This document shows, one piece after another, positions 34,240 to 45,812 of a DNA stretch of 64,000 nucleotides (position 1 is the stretch's first letter; the number at the start of each line of letters is the position of its first letter). Location: positions 17,230,318-17,294,317 of the forward strand of contig NC_079372.1 in NCBI RefSeq assembly GCF_021018895.1. The letters run 5' to 3'. The notes beneath the pieces were generated by a model that was given only the letters and a program-made list of their open reading frames with translations, had not been told where the DNA came from and ran no database searches. Made by a program: the position numbers and the translations under genes. The stretch is from Seriola aureovittata. Taxonomy: Eukaryota; Chordata; Actinopteri; Carangiformes; Carangidae.

Positions 34240-36030
34240 GCATGGCAACAATCTTTCCCCATGGCTACATTCATAAACTGTGCTATTAGTTAATGTATAT
34301 TGTGCAGAAAACAACCACAGCAACGACCCCTGCAAACAATGTTATAAGTAAACATTTTGCAGACAACATATAATATTTCCTGACATGGCTCCCCCAAAAC
34401 ATGTTTAAGCAATGCATATATGCATGAACATACAGTATGTTGCATGTGAGTTTAGTTCTTAGACTAGAGATAGCTCGCAGTGAGAGTGAAGTACTGGCAT
34501 TTTCTTTTGGGGTGTGAATCAATTGTGCCCTAGAGCTCATTTCAATGCTACTACTGCACAGACTGGGAAGCCAACACCTATATCAGAGTTGTTTTCAACA
34601 GGTATCAACAGCTCCAATTCTGTCAGAACAAGAAATCTGCTCCACTTTTAAGCCCTAATTTTTATGCAAAATGTACTGCAAGCTGACAGTAATGCAACAG
34701 AGAACCAAGTGGTAAACTACCTTTTTAAAATTGAAACTAAAAAAAAAAAAAGAAAAGTGTAATAGATATACATATTGTGCAACTAGTGACACTAACTGAA
34801 CCTTGGCGACCATAGCAAACTATTAAAACACAGAGTATGGTATGAGTATTGAGGATAGTATGTACAGTGTCCTCAAGCACCCACAAGCTGCAGGCCCGAA
34901 CACATAAATAACAGGGTGGTGGAATTAAATAAATAACTCTGGAATTCCAGACTCATTTCTTAATGTAGATCTTTCCCGAGTTATCCTTTCACTTTAAAAG
35001 ATTATCATTTTTACTTCAAACTCATGTCATGTTTACTTTTGTTTTCTTTGAAATGACCATTTTGTTTAAGACATCGTCACTGTGTGAGCTCTACTGTGAT
35101 TCTAATTCTGTGCAGAGGGTAAGTAGCTTGCTGCCTGCAGGGAACCTCCTACCAAACCAGTTTCCTCTCGAAGGTTATAAAGACTTTCACCCTCTTTATC
35201 TTACTATTAAATCTAAAACTTGTTTTACCGTTGGTTCTCAATATTTGAGAAACTAAAACAAAATCAACACCACAGCTGTTTCTCTCAAAGTGGTTTCTAT
35301 CTGTATATATCTATACATGTATTTATTTATTTTAAGTCAAATGTGCTTCCTCTCCTCATTCACCATTCTGTCACCTCTAGTCCCAGATTACATTCACCAA
35401 ACATGTTTTTATGCCCCATTAAAGTACATTATATTCCAAACTCCTTTAATAATTCTGTCAATTTACGTTTGTCATCTTATTTGGGTATGTATTTCTGAAA
35501 AAAATCATCCATGTTGTTATTTAACCATGCATGCAGTTTAGGTTTGATTTTTTTCCATCCAGGTTTTAGTGTTTCTGCCTCCGTCCCAATACAGTAGAAG
35601 TTATCATGCAGAGCATTGAAATATATGCTAGATTTAACAGATTTTAGTGTGGTTATTTTTTCATAAGCGTAATGTCACCATGTCTTTAGGTGTGTATGCA
35701 CAAATATATACATACAATGTATTGACATGCGAACATTTAAACGTGTGTTTTGCAAATCCAGTGATTTTATCTATTTAAACTCTATTCATATTTTATCTAT
35801 CTTGCCAGAGAGTGAAAAGTAAAATGATGAACCCCCACCCCTCTACCCCACCCTCTTATTCCTCCAACCACACACACTTCTCAAGAAAGCCCCCAGTTAA
35901 TAAAGTAAAGATGTCTTTGCCAACATGTCTTTCCTCCCCTCTCACCCCAGGCTCTGATGCCATTCCTCTGTGAGCACCTGGGTGTGTCAAGCCCCGATCA
36001 TTTTACAGGGGTGGCACTTTTTACCCGTCC
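34240..36030. other. Upstream region of the second keratin, no gene recognised
   Basis: AT-rich intergenic DNA without exon signals. The last 150 bp before the keratin promoter contain a CACCTG E-box (about 35976-35981) and a CATTCC TEAD-type motif (about 35961-35966). Both are short and would occur by chance. Confidence 0.35.
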
Positions 36031-36165
36031 AACAGGATGAGCGGCCTCCACGTCAGTCTACCTGCCTGCAAATGCACCTTCCAGGATCCAGGTAATTGGA
36101 AGAGCGCTGAGGGGGAGGTGCAGCGGAGGTGGAGCTCACTCGCACCTCCTCCACAGTCGGAGGCA

Positions 36166-36173
36166 GATAAAAG
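36166..36173 (+). promoter_or_regulatory. TATA-like box of the second keratin gene
   Basis: GATAAAAG, placed so that transcription would start near 36195-36200, with a 5' UTR of about 110 bp before the ATG at 36310. This also rules out the in-frame upstream ATG at 36037, which lies before the promoter. Confidence 0.6.
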
Positions 36174-36309
36174 TCCATCGCGGACAGTTAGAAGACACTC
36201 AGAGGGACTTGACTCTCCTCTTTGTGTGCTCCACTGCTCTGCCAGATCTCTCTCTATCTGCTCCTCCTTTCCTCTAAATTCTTCCTTTTCAGAAGAAACA
36301 AATCCAGCC

Positions 36310-39300
36310 ATGACAAGCTACAGAACTATGAGCGTGAAAAAAGTCGTTTCCAGCTCAGGCGGTGGTGGAGGTGGTTTCAGTAGTGGAGGTGGTTTCAGTG
36401 GTGGAAGCAGTTTCGGTAGCAGCCGTATGTCTGTAGGAGGAGGAGGAGGAGGAGGATATTCCTCACGATCTGCCATTTCTATAAGGCCTACAATTGCAAT
36501 GTCTTCCAGCTCATTGAGGTCAAGCATGGGTGGTGGTGGTGGTGGTGGTTTTGGTTATGGCAGTGGCGGCGGTTTTGGTGGTGGCGCTGGTGGTTTTGGC
36601 AGTGGTTACGGCGTCGGTCTCGGTGGCGGCGGTGGCGGCGGTTTCGGCGGCGGTTTCGGCGGCGGTCTCGGCGGCGGTGGAGGTATGGCAATTGCTCCAA
36701 TCACAAACGTCCAAGTCAACTCGAGCCTGCTGGCCCCCCTGAACCTTGAGATCGACCCCAACATCCAGACTGTCCGTACCCAAGAGAAAGAGCAGATCAA
36801 GACTCTAAACAACCGCTTCGCCAGCTTCATTGACAAGGTGAGTGCCCCTTTACTGTTGGTTACTGAACCACGCATCAGTCTCAAGTTTGTGTCCCACCAT
36901 GACATGTCATAAACTGTTTAAATTCAGAATGGTTTGGAGGTGTCAGCTCAAAAATCATAGATGTTGATATGAATGAACTGAGGAATATGAAATATTAGGA
37001 GTAGATGAGGGATGCTCTGCACACAGTAGAGTTAATTGGTTTGTCCAAATGTGAATAGCTGCAATATACTGTCGCTGAAGGGCCACCCGAGCTCATTAAA
37101 TATTACACAACCACTGAGCCAAACCTGAGTAATGTGCACACTTGGGGCCTAGCTAGAGCTAACTCTGAAACTACCAAGCATGACATTACTAGTATAAATA
37201 TGATTCAGTCATTTTCATCTCTCACAGTGCTCTCAAAGCAGCACTGTGCATTAGCCTTTACACTGAAACTGAAAGCAGACCTCTGCTCCTTAAACTTCTT
37301 TTTTGACTATATGTGGCCCCTTGCCAGCTGCCTCTGTGTGCAGCGAGAGGCAGGAAACACTAGAGTGGTCATATCCAGTGACTGGTGGTTCTCAGTATGA
37401 CAGGGAAGAAGATATCAGGTTATCACCTATTCCCATGGCAGCAAGGACTCGCAAGCTTGCAACGGTGCTGCACAAAGTGGACTCGATCTTCACTATTTGC
37501 AATGCATTGAGCAATACTTATATTTTCAGTCAAGGTTTGAGGTAAAGTCTCAAAACCTTTGCATGAACTTTTGTCCTTTGTCCCATTTGAAGAGGGACAA
37601 TACAATAACGGGTTTTTAATTCACCCATCTGCACTGTCATGTATAATTAAAGACCTTGTGAAGAAGATGAGGGACCTTTTCTCTCAGGTAGAAATGAAAA
37701 AAGAATTGGCCACACCCTGTGTGAGAAAATGCTCACTTAGCTTTTTCTGCAGTGTGCATATACCACACCTCATCTGTCCTCGCACAGGTGATCCGATCGC
37801 TTATCTGTATGAATAATTAAGCATTCCGATTATGACAAGTAGTAGTAGCAGAAGGATAGTGAGGATCAAGTGTTTCATTAACAGTTTAAGTATTTTTTTT
37901 TTTTTTATGAAAAGCCATCTTTACACAAATGATGTATCTTTAAAGCATCCTCACTCAACTGATGAGACAGTTAATAGCTTGAGACGTGGTTACTGAGAGT
38001 TGAGGCAGGCAAGTTCACCCAGTCAAAGTCCTGGAGGCAAAGGGAGCGGCAGAGTCGAAGCTTTAAATGGAGGGGCAAGGCTGAGGTGTGGCACTGTATA
38101 CCTCGCCTGGCTTAGAGAGACACATACACACCCAAAAGGAAGGGATGGGCTCTACTCTGTGTAGGCTTGAAACCTTGGCGGAGCATTCCAGCTGTGACTT
38201 GCATGAATCTTCTGTTTTCTAGGAACAGAAGTGTTTCATGTTTCTCAGGAACTTTGTCATTCGAGCAAGTGCAGTTCATTGACACTGCGCAGAGAGGCTC
38301 CACGTTGGATCATATCTAGAGTATCCCTGCCCCGAAGGGCTTTTCCATACAGCAGCTGCCAGCACACACAGATGTGGCACGATGGAACACCTGGGGAAAA
38401 GCAAAACAAAGAAGACAAACATTTTTGTTACCTCCGAGAGAGCAGGCCTCATCATGAATTACAGTAAATATGATCTATTCTGAGGCTGTTCTGTGTCTAT
38501 AGAAACCGGCGCCCATGGCCATGCCACTGCTCATGCCACCCATGGAAAGATAAAATGTGAACAGACATCGCCAAGCACACAAATCTATTATGTAGTTCTA
38601 CTGATGTGCAATTCTGATCTGATAATAACCCCTAACCCTTATTCAAAGTAAAACCATTTTTCCCCAACTGACAGTGGATCTTAACTTGTGCAAATGATTT
38701 TACCGTTCAGGTGCGCTTCCTGGAGCAGCAGAACAAAATGCTGGAGACCAAGTGGAGCCTGCTGCAGGACCAGACCACCACCCGCTCCAACATCGACGCC
38801 ATGTTCGAGGCTTACATTGCCAACCTGCGCAGACAGCTGGATGGGCTTGGCAATGAGAAGATGAAGCTGGAGGGAGAGCTGAGGAACATGCAGGGACTGG
38901 TGGAGGACTTCAAGAACAAGTGAGTTCATACCAGAGGAGGAAACAATTCGTGTCACATCTTTGAACACTACCTACAGTAGTTGCTACCCACAGTCATTAT
39001 CCATCAGCTAATTTTTCTTCCATTTGTTTGTGTCAGATATGAAGATGAAATCAACAAGCGCGCCACCGTGGAGAATGAGTTTGTGCTCCTCAAGAAGGTG
39101 AGAGTAGATCTGCAATTATAAAGCCTGTCGCTCCACCATGTCATTAACAATAGCTGAATGAATTATTGTTTCCCTCTAACGCATCACAAATTTCTTTCTT
39201 CTTCTCCATTCACAGGATGTAGATGGCGCCTACATGAACAAAGTTGAGCTGGAGGCCAGGGTTGATGCCCTTCAGGATGAGATTAACTTCCTCAGGAGCG

Positions 39301-40834
39301 TCTATGAGGCGGTAAGAAAAATGAACCACACCTCACTCGTATTAGGTCTTTTCTCAAACACTTTACCTAAGATTATAGTGGCGACTATTGACAAGAGAAA
39401 TAGATTTACTACCTTTACTCTCTAACTGTTTTAATTTCACTTCTGCAGGAACTGCGTGAACTTCAGGGACAAATCAAGGACACCTCAGTCATTGTGGAGA
39501 TGGACAACAGCCGCAACCTGGACATGGACGCCATTGTGGCTGAAGTCAAGGCTCAGTATGAGGACATCGCCAACCGCAGCCGTGCTGATGCTGAGTCATG
39601 GTATCAGCAGAAGGTAGGCAGAGAGAAGAACCATCACCAACAAGTCCAATGTGAAATGCACACCCTGCAAAGAGGTCTGTGGAATTTGTAATAACAGTTG
39701 TTTTTAATCTTATCTCCCTTCAGTACCAGGAGATGCAGGTCAACGCTGGCCAGGCTGGAGCTGACCTTCACAGCACCAAGAGTGAAATCGCTGAACTCAA
39801 CCGTATGATCAGCCGCCTCCAGAATGAGATCGAGTCAGTCAAGGGACAGGTAAGCTTACAGTCACAACTGTATTACCTGCATAACAGTTCAGTTCAATTA
39901 TAGACCTATCACGTGGGTGCAAAATATTTTTACAATGATGTTAGTTTTACGAACACCTGTTAAAAACCAGATGCTGATCGTGTGAGAAGCATTTTGAAAA
40001 AGAAATCTCTGCCATCTTTCCAACCTCTCAGCGTGCCAACCTTGAGGCCCAGATCGCTGAGGCCGAGGAGCGCGGTGAGCTGGCTGTGAAGGACGCCAAG
40101 CTCCGCATCAGGGACCTGGAAGACGCCCTGCAGAGAGCCAAGCAGGACATGGCCCGCCAGGTCCGTGAGTACCAGGAGCTCATGAACGTCAAGCTGGCTC
40201 TGGACATTGAGATCGCCACCTACAGGAAGCTTCTGGAAGGAGAGGAATCCAGGTAAACACTCAGCTATTTTGGACATTTAATCTTCTCAGTGTATTGCAT
40301 CACATTGTGCAGGCGGCAGCATCAGCAGCTCAAATTGCTCATTTATGTACCTCTCTGCAGAATTTCCTCCGGTGGTGGATCTGCAACCATCCACATACAG
40401 AGCTCAAGCAGCGGCTTTGGTATGTATCAACATTTCTGTACATTTCAAGTCATTTTTAAGTCAGTTCTATGGTATTCATGAAGAAATAACATCAATAAAA
40501 CATCACTTTTATTGATGTGTTTTAATGAAAACAGCATATGACATAAGAAAATTCAAATTTCTGCCATGTTCTCTGAAAACATCTTTTTTCATCACCAGGA
40601 GGTGGTATGGGCGGAGGCATGGGCGGAGGCATGGGCGGCGGCATGGGCGGAGGCATGGGCATAGGCGGCGGCTATGGCAGCGGCCTGAGCTTGGGCGGCG
40701 GCGGCGGCGGCTATGGTAGCGGCATGAGCATGAGTGGCGGCGGAATGGGCCTGTCAAGCATGAGCATAGGAGGAGGCGGTGGCAGCAGCATCAGCCAAAG
40801 AAGCAGCACCATAGTCTCTTCTCGCCGTTACTAA
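36310..40834 (+). CDS. Type II keratin, glycine-rich (krt4/krt5-like), complete, 9 coding exons
   Basis: Type II keratin, expected to pair with a type I keratin in epithelial filaments. Coding exons are 36310-36837, 38711-38919, 39037-39097, 39216-39311, 39449-39613, 39724-39849, 40032-40252, 40361-40419 and 40599-40834. Lengths are 528, 209, 61, 96, 165, 126, 221, 59 and 236 bp, giving 566 aa, all with GT-AG introns. Exons 2-6 match the lengths of krt8 exactly. The head (1-158) is very Gly-rich with GGGF repeats, followed by the conserved [20 protein letters not shown]. The rod is about 159-469 and ends [11 protein letters not shown]. The tail has MGGG repeats and ends [10 protein letters not shown]. 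The head style and SSRRY end fit epidermal fish keratins of the krt4/krt5 group. The exact orthologue is not certain, so no symbol is given. An in-frame second Met lies at codon 7. Confidence 0.92.
36530..36690 (+). repeat. GGC/GGT-rich coding repeat in the keratin head
   Basis: Imperfect repeats of GGTGGTGGT and GGCGGCGGTTTC coding Gly tracts and GGGF units. The open frames on the other strands here (poly-Pro, His-rich) are by-products of this repeat. Confidence 0.8.
36838..38710 (+). other. Intron 1 of the second keratin gene
   Basis: 1.87-kb intron, donor GTGAGT, acceptor TTTTACCGTTCAG. A short antisense keratin-head-like piece lies at about 38498-38551 (see findings). No other repeat or exon is recognised. 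Confidence 0.6.
40604..40662 (+). repeat. 12-bp coding minisatellite in the keratin tail
   Basis: Five units of ATGGGCGGAGGC-type sequence coding Met-Gly-Gly-Gly, four of them differing only at a third base. It is in frame and probably varies in copy number between alleles. Confidence 0.85.
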
Positions 40835-41540
40835 AAATCACAGTTGTCTTTCCCTCCATTTTTCTTTCTTCATCTTTATTTTCTTTGTCTTTGTCCCCAC
40901 CACCTCTTGCCTTGCAGACACAGGACAGCCATTTGACCATTTACAACTAGCAGATCCATTAATGGTGTAGCTCTCTTTGGCATTTAGTTCCTGTGTACTG
41001 CTTCTTGGCACCACATACCCACAGAGAGTCAGTGATTACATCCAAGTACAAGTAAGAGCAGAGAGATTATTAGACTGGAAAAACAAAGAGCAACAGATTC
41101 GTGAGTCAGTCCTCTCTTTTGATCAGTCAGCCAGGCTGCCTTTTGGTTGCTGGATGTGCTGTTGTGTAGACAAGAGGATACTTGTAGTGTCATGACAGAG
41201 AATCCTTACAACCAACAATCATTGCACACAAAATGACAACAGCAGTTTGCACAGAAGGAGGTGTGGATGTGGCACTTTGTCTTGAATCTATAAAGCATAC
41301 ATGGCAGGCAGCCAAATAGTGTCACACCTATAACTCCTCTCTAATGTCTCTTATGCTGTCACACATCTGTCATCTTGTTGTGCAGTTTGACATCATCAAA
41401 AGCAGCCACACATAACACTTTCATATCTGATTTTTGGGATCCTCTTTTTCTTCTCCTGTTGGAGGGAAAATGAGCTCTCCGTTCAGTATATTGTTTTTTT
41501 GTTTTTTTTTATCATTCCTTTTACTTCCATTCTCACTCTG

Positions 41541-41546
41541 AATAAA
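41541..41546 (+). promoter_or_regulatory. Polyadenylation signal candidate of the second keratin
   Basis: AATAAA about 707 bp past the stop codon, followed by an A run. A second candidate lies 79 bp further on. Confidence 0.45.
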
Positions 41547-41619
41547 AAAAAAAACATGGTTATGGCTGACTTGGACAACCAGATTTATTGTTGTGAACTT
41601 GTACCAACAAAACATTTGA

Positions 41620-41625
41620 AATAAA
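41620..41625 (+). promoter_or_regulatory. Distal polyadenylation signal of the second keratin
   Basis: AATAAA followed by GTGTT- and TGTTTGT-rich sequence at 41630-41665, a good downstream element. It implies a 3' UTR of about 810 bp. Confidence 0.6.
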
Positions 41626-42103
41626 TCTGTGTTCATATCCACTCTGGCAGATCTGTTTGTCGTTAATTGTTGGTGTTGCACGACTTTACAATACAAATCA
41701 TTTTATAATGGACACTTTGCTAATCAGGTTTGACAGTTTACAATGATACATTTAAATTAATTTCACACCAAAGTAAACAAAAGCAGGGTTTTCATTTGTA
41801 GCCCACGACTATGGATTGTATTGGCTATATGTAGCTAGTAGTCTACAAGCTAATGCTAAAACTGAGTTGGTTGAAAACTGGCCTGCTCTTAATATTTCCA
41901 GCTGAATTGTTTTAAAACTAGACAGCTGTGAACTGGTCTGAAAAGTGCACTTGATGGCTACCTACATGTTATAGTGGTCTACAATTCCCTCTGGCAAAAA
42001 AATCAACATCCTCACTAGCTTGATGATCCATGTGGAAGATATGAAAATTAAGAAATATTTCTCTTGCGTAGAGCTGGTTAGCCCTAGGACTATAATCCAG
42101 TAT

Positions 42104-42104
<1 letters not shown>

Positions 42105-42135
<31 letters not shown>
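42105..42135. repeat. (GATA)n microsatellite
   Basis: Seven to eight GATA units. Confidence 0.95.
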
Positions 42136-44899
42136 GACGTAGAAAACACTTTAACCCAACAACATTGGTTAAACTATAAGCTTAAGACAAAAGGATGAGA
42201 GGATGAGATATAGGTGATGAAGTTGATCCAATGCTAGTTTGGCTGCTAACTATAAGCTAGTTAGCAGGGAATGCTAGGGCAGACGAGCACAGTTAATCCA
42301 TTCCTTACACTTATGCCTTTTGTTTTTGGCTTTGGAAAGATAGTGTCATTCCCACACAGTCCATTCACCTCCACGCTCACTTCTAACCAATGAATTTTAG
42401 TTTTCGGCACTGCAATCTTCGGTAAAAGTTTGTGGTAGTCGTCCATGGAGAAGCAGGGCGTCTTGCTGTTAATTAGCTGTGGCCAAGTACTATGTATCCA
42501 GTTACCGCAGTTCAGGCTTATGCTGTTGGTAGGGCACGCTCATGCAGTACTGAAAAAATGTTGAAATATGGCAATAGCCTACTATATCTACAAAATTATT
42601 ATCATCCCCGTGATTTATCAGTGTCCAGGAGCCGCTGATTGTATTTTCAAGAGATAACACACAAACATAAAACATCTTGTAGAAGCTACTCTGACAGTAG
42701 AAACAATAATGTGGATATATTTAGCACTGAGGAGTCATTCATGTTTTAAATGAGTGGTAAGATAACTTTAAAGGAAGCTATCTGCCACATGGACCTGGGA
42801 AAAATCAAATTTTACTGACATCTTTTCTCACAGCTTGACAAATGAAATCCTTTGACATGCAAAATCACCCTTCATCACTCAGCACCTCAGCAAAACATTC
42901 TGCAAAATGACTCAACTGGAGACAGAAATATTATAGAGGTGCCACACCTATGACCAAGAAGTAAAAACGGCACTGCAAGTTGGTGAGGTTTATATTCAAA
43001 GTCTGCCAAACATGAGAGCAACGAATGATGAGTTCAACATGCCCATGCAAACACATGAAACAATGGAGCTCACTGGAGGATGTTGGAGTGGTGATGGGGT
43101 GTGACACGAGAGGCATGTCCGTCTGTGGGATGCACTGAATGATGAAGGTAGAGGAAAAGATAAAAGATAAGGCAGAACTTAATTCATCCAAAGGAAATGT
43201 TTGGGCCCAAGACTCTCAGTTTAAATTACATTTCTATAAGCGAGGGCACCAGAATAATTAAAATGTAGCACAGATTGCACCGATGGGAAAGTGCTTTAAT
43301 GTCTTGGTTTTTATACTATAACTGCTTAAGTATGACCATGGTGATTCTTCCTCAGGCTGAGATTCATCAGGAGATTCATCCATGATGATGAGCAACACCT
43401 GCCCTTGGCTTGATTGCACATGTGCAAAACAAAGGTCAAGTGTATGGTATTGACAGCCTGACAAAATGCATTGCCTGGGCACGCCTTCACAGTGGTCGAG
43501 GCTCGTTAAAGGGTCGTTAAACTACTAGTTTAATAACCTGTAGTTCACTACTACACTCAACTCTGGTCATGCTGCTAGTGTGAGGTCATCTCTTTATCTG
43601 AAAAGCCACCGACAAGGAATATTTTTAAATTTCTCAGATGAAAACCATATTATTATACTGAACTGCAAAAACTGAATGTAAGAAAAAAGAATACTTTCAA
43701 ACTAACAGGGACCATCGCCCTACTTCTTCATCATTTGTATGATCAAATGCTTCCCTCTAGTGGTCGACTCTATTATCTGATGATTTACAGTATTATAATA
43801 TTTATTGTCAGATCTTTATTGGCAGTTTTTTTAAGTAATTTTTTTTTTTTTTTACAACGGGGACAGCAAAGGACCTGAGCAACCTGAGACTCCAGGCGCC
43901 TAAACCATGTACAAAAATTTAAAAAAGTTAAAACACTTTCCACAAGATGTCCGTAAACGGTCTCTAAGATGCTCTTGCTTACATCTCATGAGTCCAGTTT
44001 CCTGATTATAGATAGAAGCTGCGTGTCTGTCTAGCTGGGCGTGGCTTCCAGGTTCCAGCACAGCTGTTCTTCATCTGCCAATCAACTCCACATCCTGCGG
44101 CAGCATTTAAGCCTGGCTCATCTCTGCATTCTCTGCCAGGTTGTTCAATCGCATTTGTGTGATATTGACGCTACTGCCAAGGCATTATGTTTTATCTCAG
44201 TAATTCTTCAAATTTGGCAAAATCGTTCCCTTGGACTCAAGGTTGAACTGATTAGATTTTGGTGGTCAAAGTTCAAAGACAGTGAGATTTCACAAAACAC
44301 GTTTTTGGCCATAACTCACAAATTTGACACAATTTAACCCAAATGTGTATAAAGATAAAATGAAGTGATGACATTTTATATCCAAATGGTTAAAGGTAAC
44401 TTCACAGTGACATCATAATGTTTTTCAAAAACACCTCTGGCCATTATTCAACCCTGTTTTCCCGTGCTTCAGGTCCAAATCCTTGTCACCTGCCACGTTT
44501 AGCCCAGTCTCATCATTTCACTAGTTTGGATTTTTGTTTGCCTGCCCTCCTCAGTTGATTCCTTCCTGTTCAATAACTCAGCTCTAACTAATATTGCCCT
44601 TTCAGAGCACTTTTTATTTTAATGATTATGATTGAATATTCAGGACTGAACGCTTTTTAATTCTTCCTGTTGCTAACCAGCTATCCATTTTGATACTCCT
44701 TTTTTTGCCATAGATGTAATGTACATAGAAGGTCCTATCATGGCTTATGTCCATGATAGGCCTTAAATTAGTATGAGAAAAAAATCCCAAAACAAATACG
44801 TTTGGTTTAAAAAAAAAAAAAAAAATTTCAATACTAAAGATCAGGTTGTTTTAAAACATTTAAAAACATTATATATTATTATCATTATTCATTCATACA

Positions 44900-44922
44900 T
44901 ATATAATATATATATATATATA
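44900..44922. repeat. (TA)n microsatellite
   Basis: TA dinucleotide run with one AATATA interruption, inside an AT-rich block. Confidence 0.85.
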
Positions 44923-45710
44923 TTAAATTTTTTTCACCAAAATTGTACAGGTTTGCAAATGATTTGTCGGCCCACTTGCACTACCTCCACCGCCCACCAG
45001 TGGGCCCCTGTTTTAGACAGGTGTAGATGTTTCAGTATTAATCAGTGTTGCAACTCCAGTATGATGATTCTAATGTCATTAAATTAACAGCATGCCATTT
45101 TTTTACGTTTTTTTTTATTTGAAAACACTTGAGTAAAAGCAATGATGATCAACAATAAATGCCCATATCTTTACAAATGAGTCCTAAAGTGCCATTGCAC
45201 TAAATGTCATTTACATATTATGAAACGAACACAACTGTCCATGTGAGATGAAAGGTAAAACGTAAAAAAGTATTTATTATCATAAACCAAGGTTATCTTT
45301 TTACTATATACTTGTATATACAAGTACACACATACACATACATACACATACATTTTTTTAATAGCCTTCAACCTTAACTTAAAGTCTATCACGAACATGT
45401 GACATTTCACAGAGCGGTGAAGTGTTCTGCTGATGAAAACCATGAGATGTAGTCAAAAGTCTCAGTGGTAGAAAGTGGATGTTAAGTTAAGATTATTTTG
45501 CCACTGTAATTTTCCTTATTGAAATGACAAGACAACATTTTATAATGAAGTGGTTCAGTGTTTTTGCTGAAGTCTGAGATACAATCCAACTGCCCCTCCA
45601 CATTGACTTCAACTTAAACTTCAACTCTCACACTCTCTGTTCTCTCTCTGTCCACGACAGGCCACTGTAACAAGTAAAGCTTCCCTTACGTAAAATGCAT
45701 TTGAACTTTT

Positions 45711-45716
45711 TTTATT
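45711..45716 (-). promoter_or_regulatory. Polyadenylation signal candidate of the p38 kinase gene
   Basis: AATAAA on the minus strand (TTTATT on +), about 100 bp after the stop codon. Further candidates are at 45273-45278 and 45114-45119, so the 3' UTR could be 0.1 to 0.7 kb long. Confidence 0.45.
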
Positions 45717-45812
45717 ATTATTTGTTTCTCTGAGTTTGACAGTGGTGTTTACCTTTTGTAACATGTGGGTATGAAAACCAAACACTTGGAGGCGCCAGCA
45801 CATCACAGCGTC

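Larger units (their letters stand above)
41700..45110. other. Intergenic region between converging genes
   Basis: No gene recognised. Holds a (GATA)n run at 42105-42135, a T tract near 43840-43853, an A run near 44810-44825 and a (TA)n run at 44900-44922. It separates the 3' end of the second keratin (+) from the 3' end of the kinase gene (-). Confidence 0.5.

Noticed and set aside
36037..36309. In-frame N-terminal extension of the second keratin from an ATG at 36037
   Set aside because: It starts upstream of the TATA-like box at 36166, the extra sequence is not keratin-like, and the ATG at 36310 begins the normal head.
36488..36783. His-, Pro- and Thr/Ala-rich open frames on the minus strand
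   Set aside because: They are artefacts of the GGC/GGT coding repeat in the keratin head.
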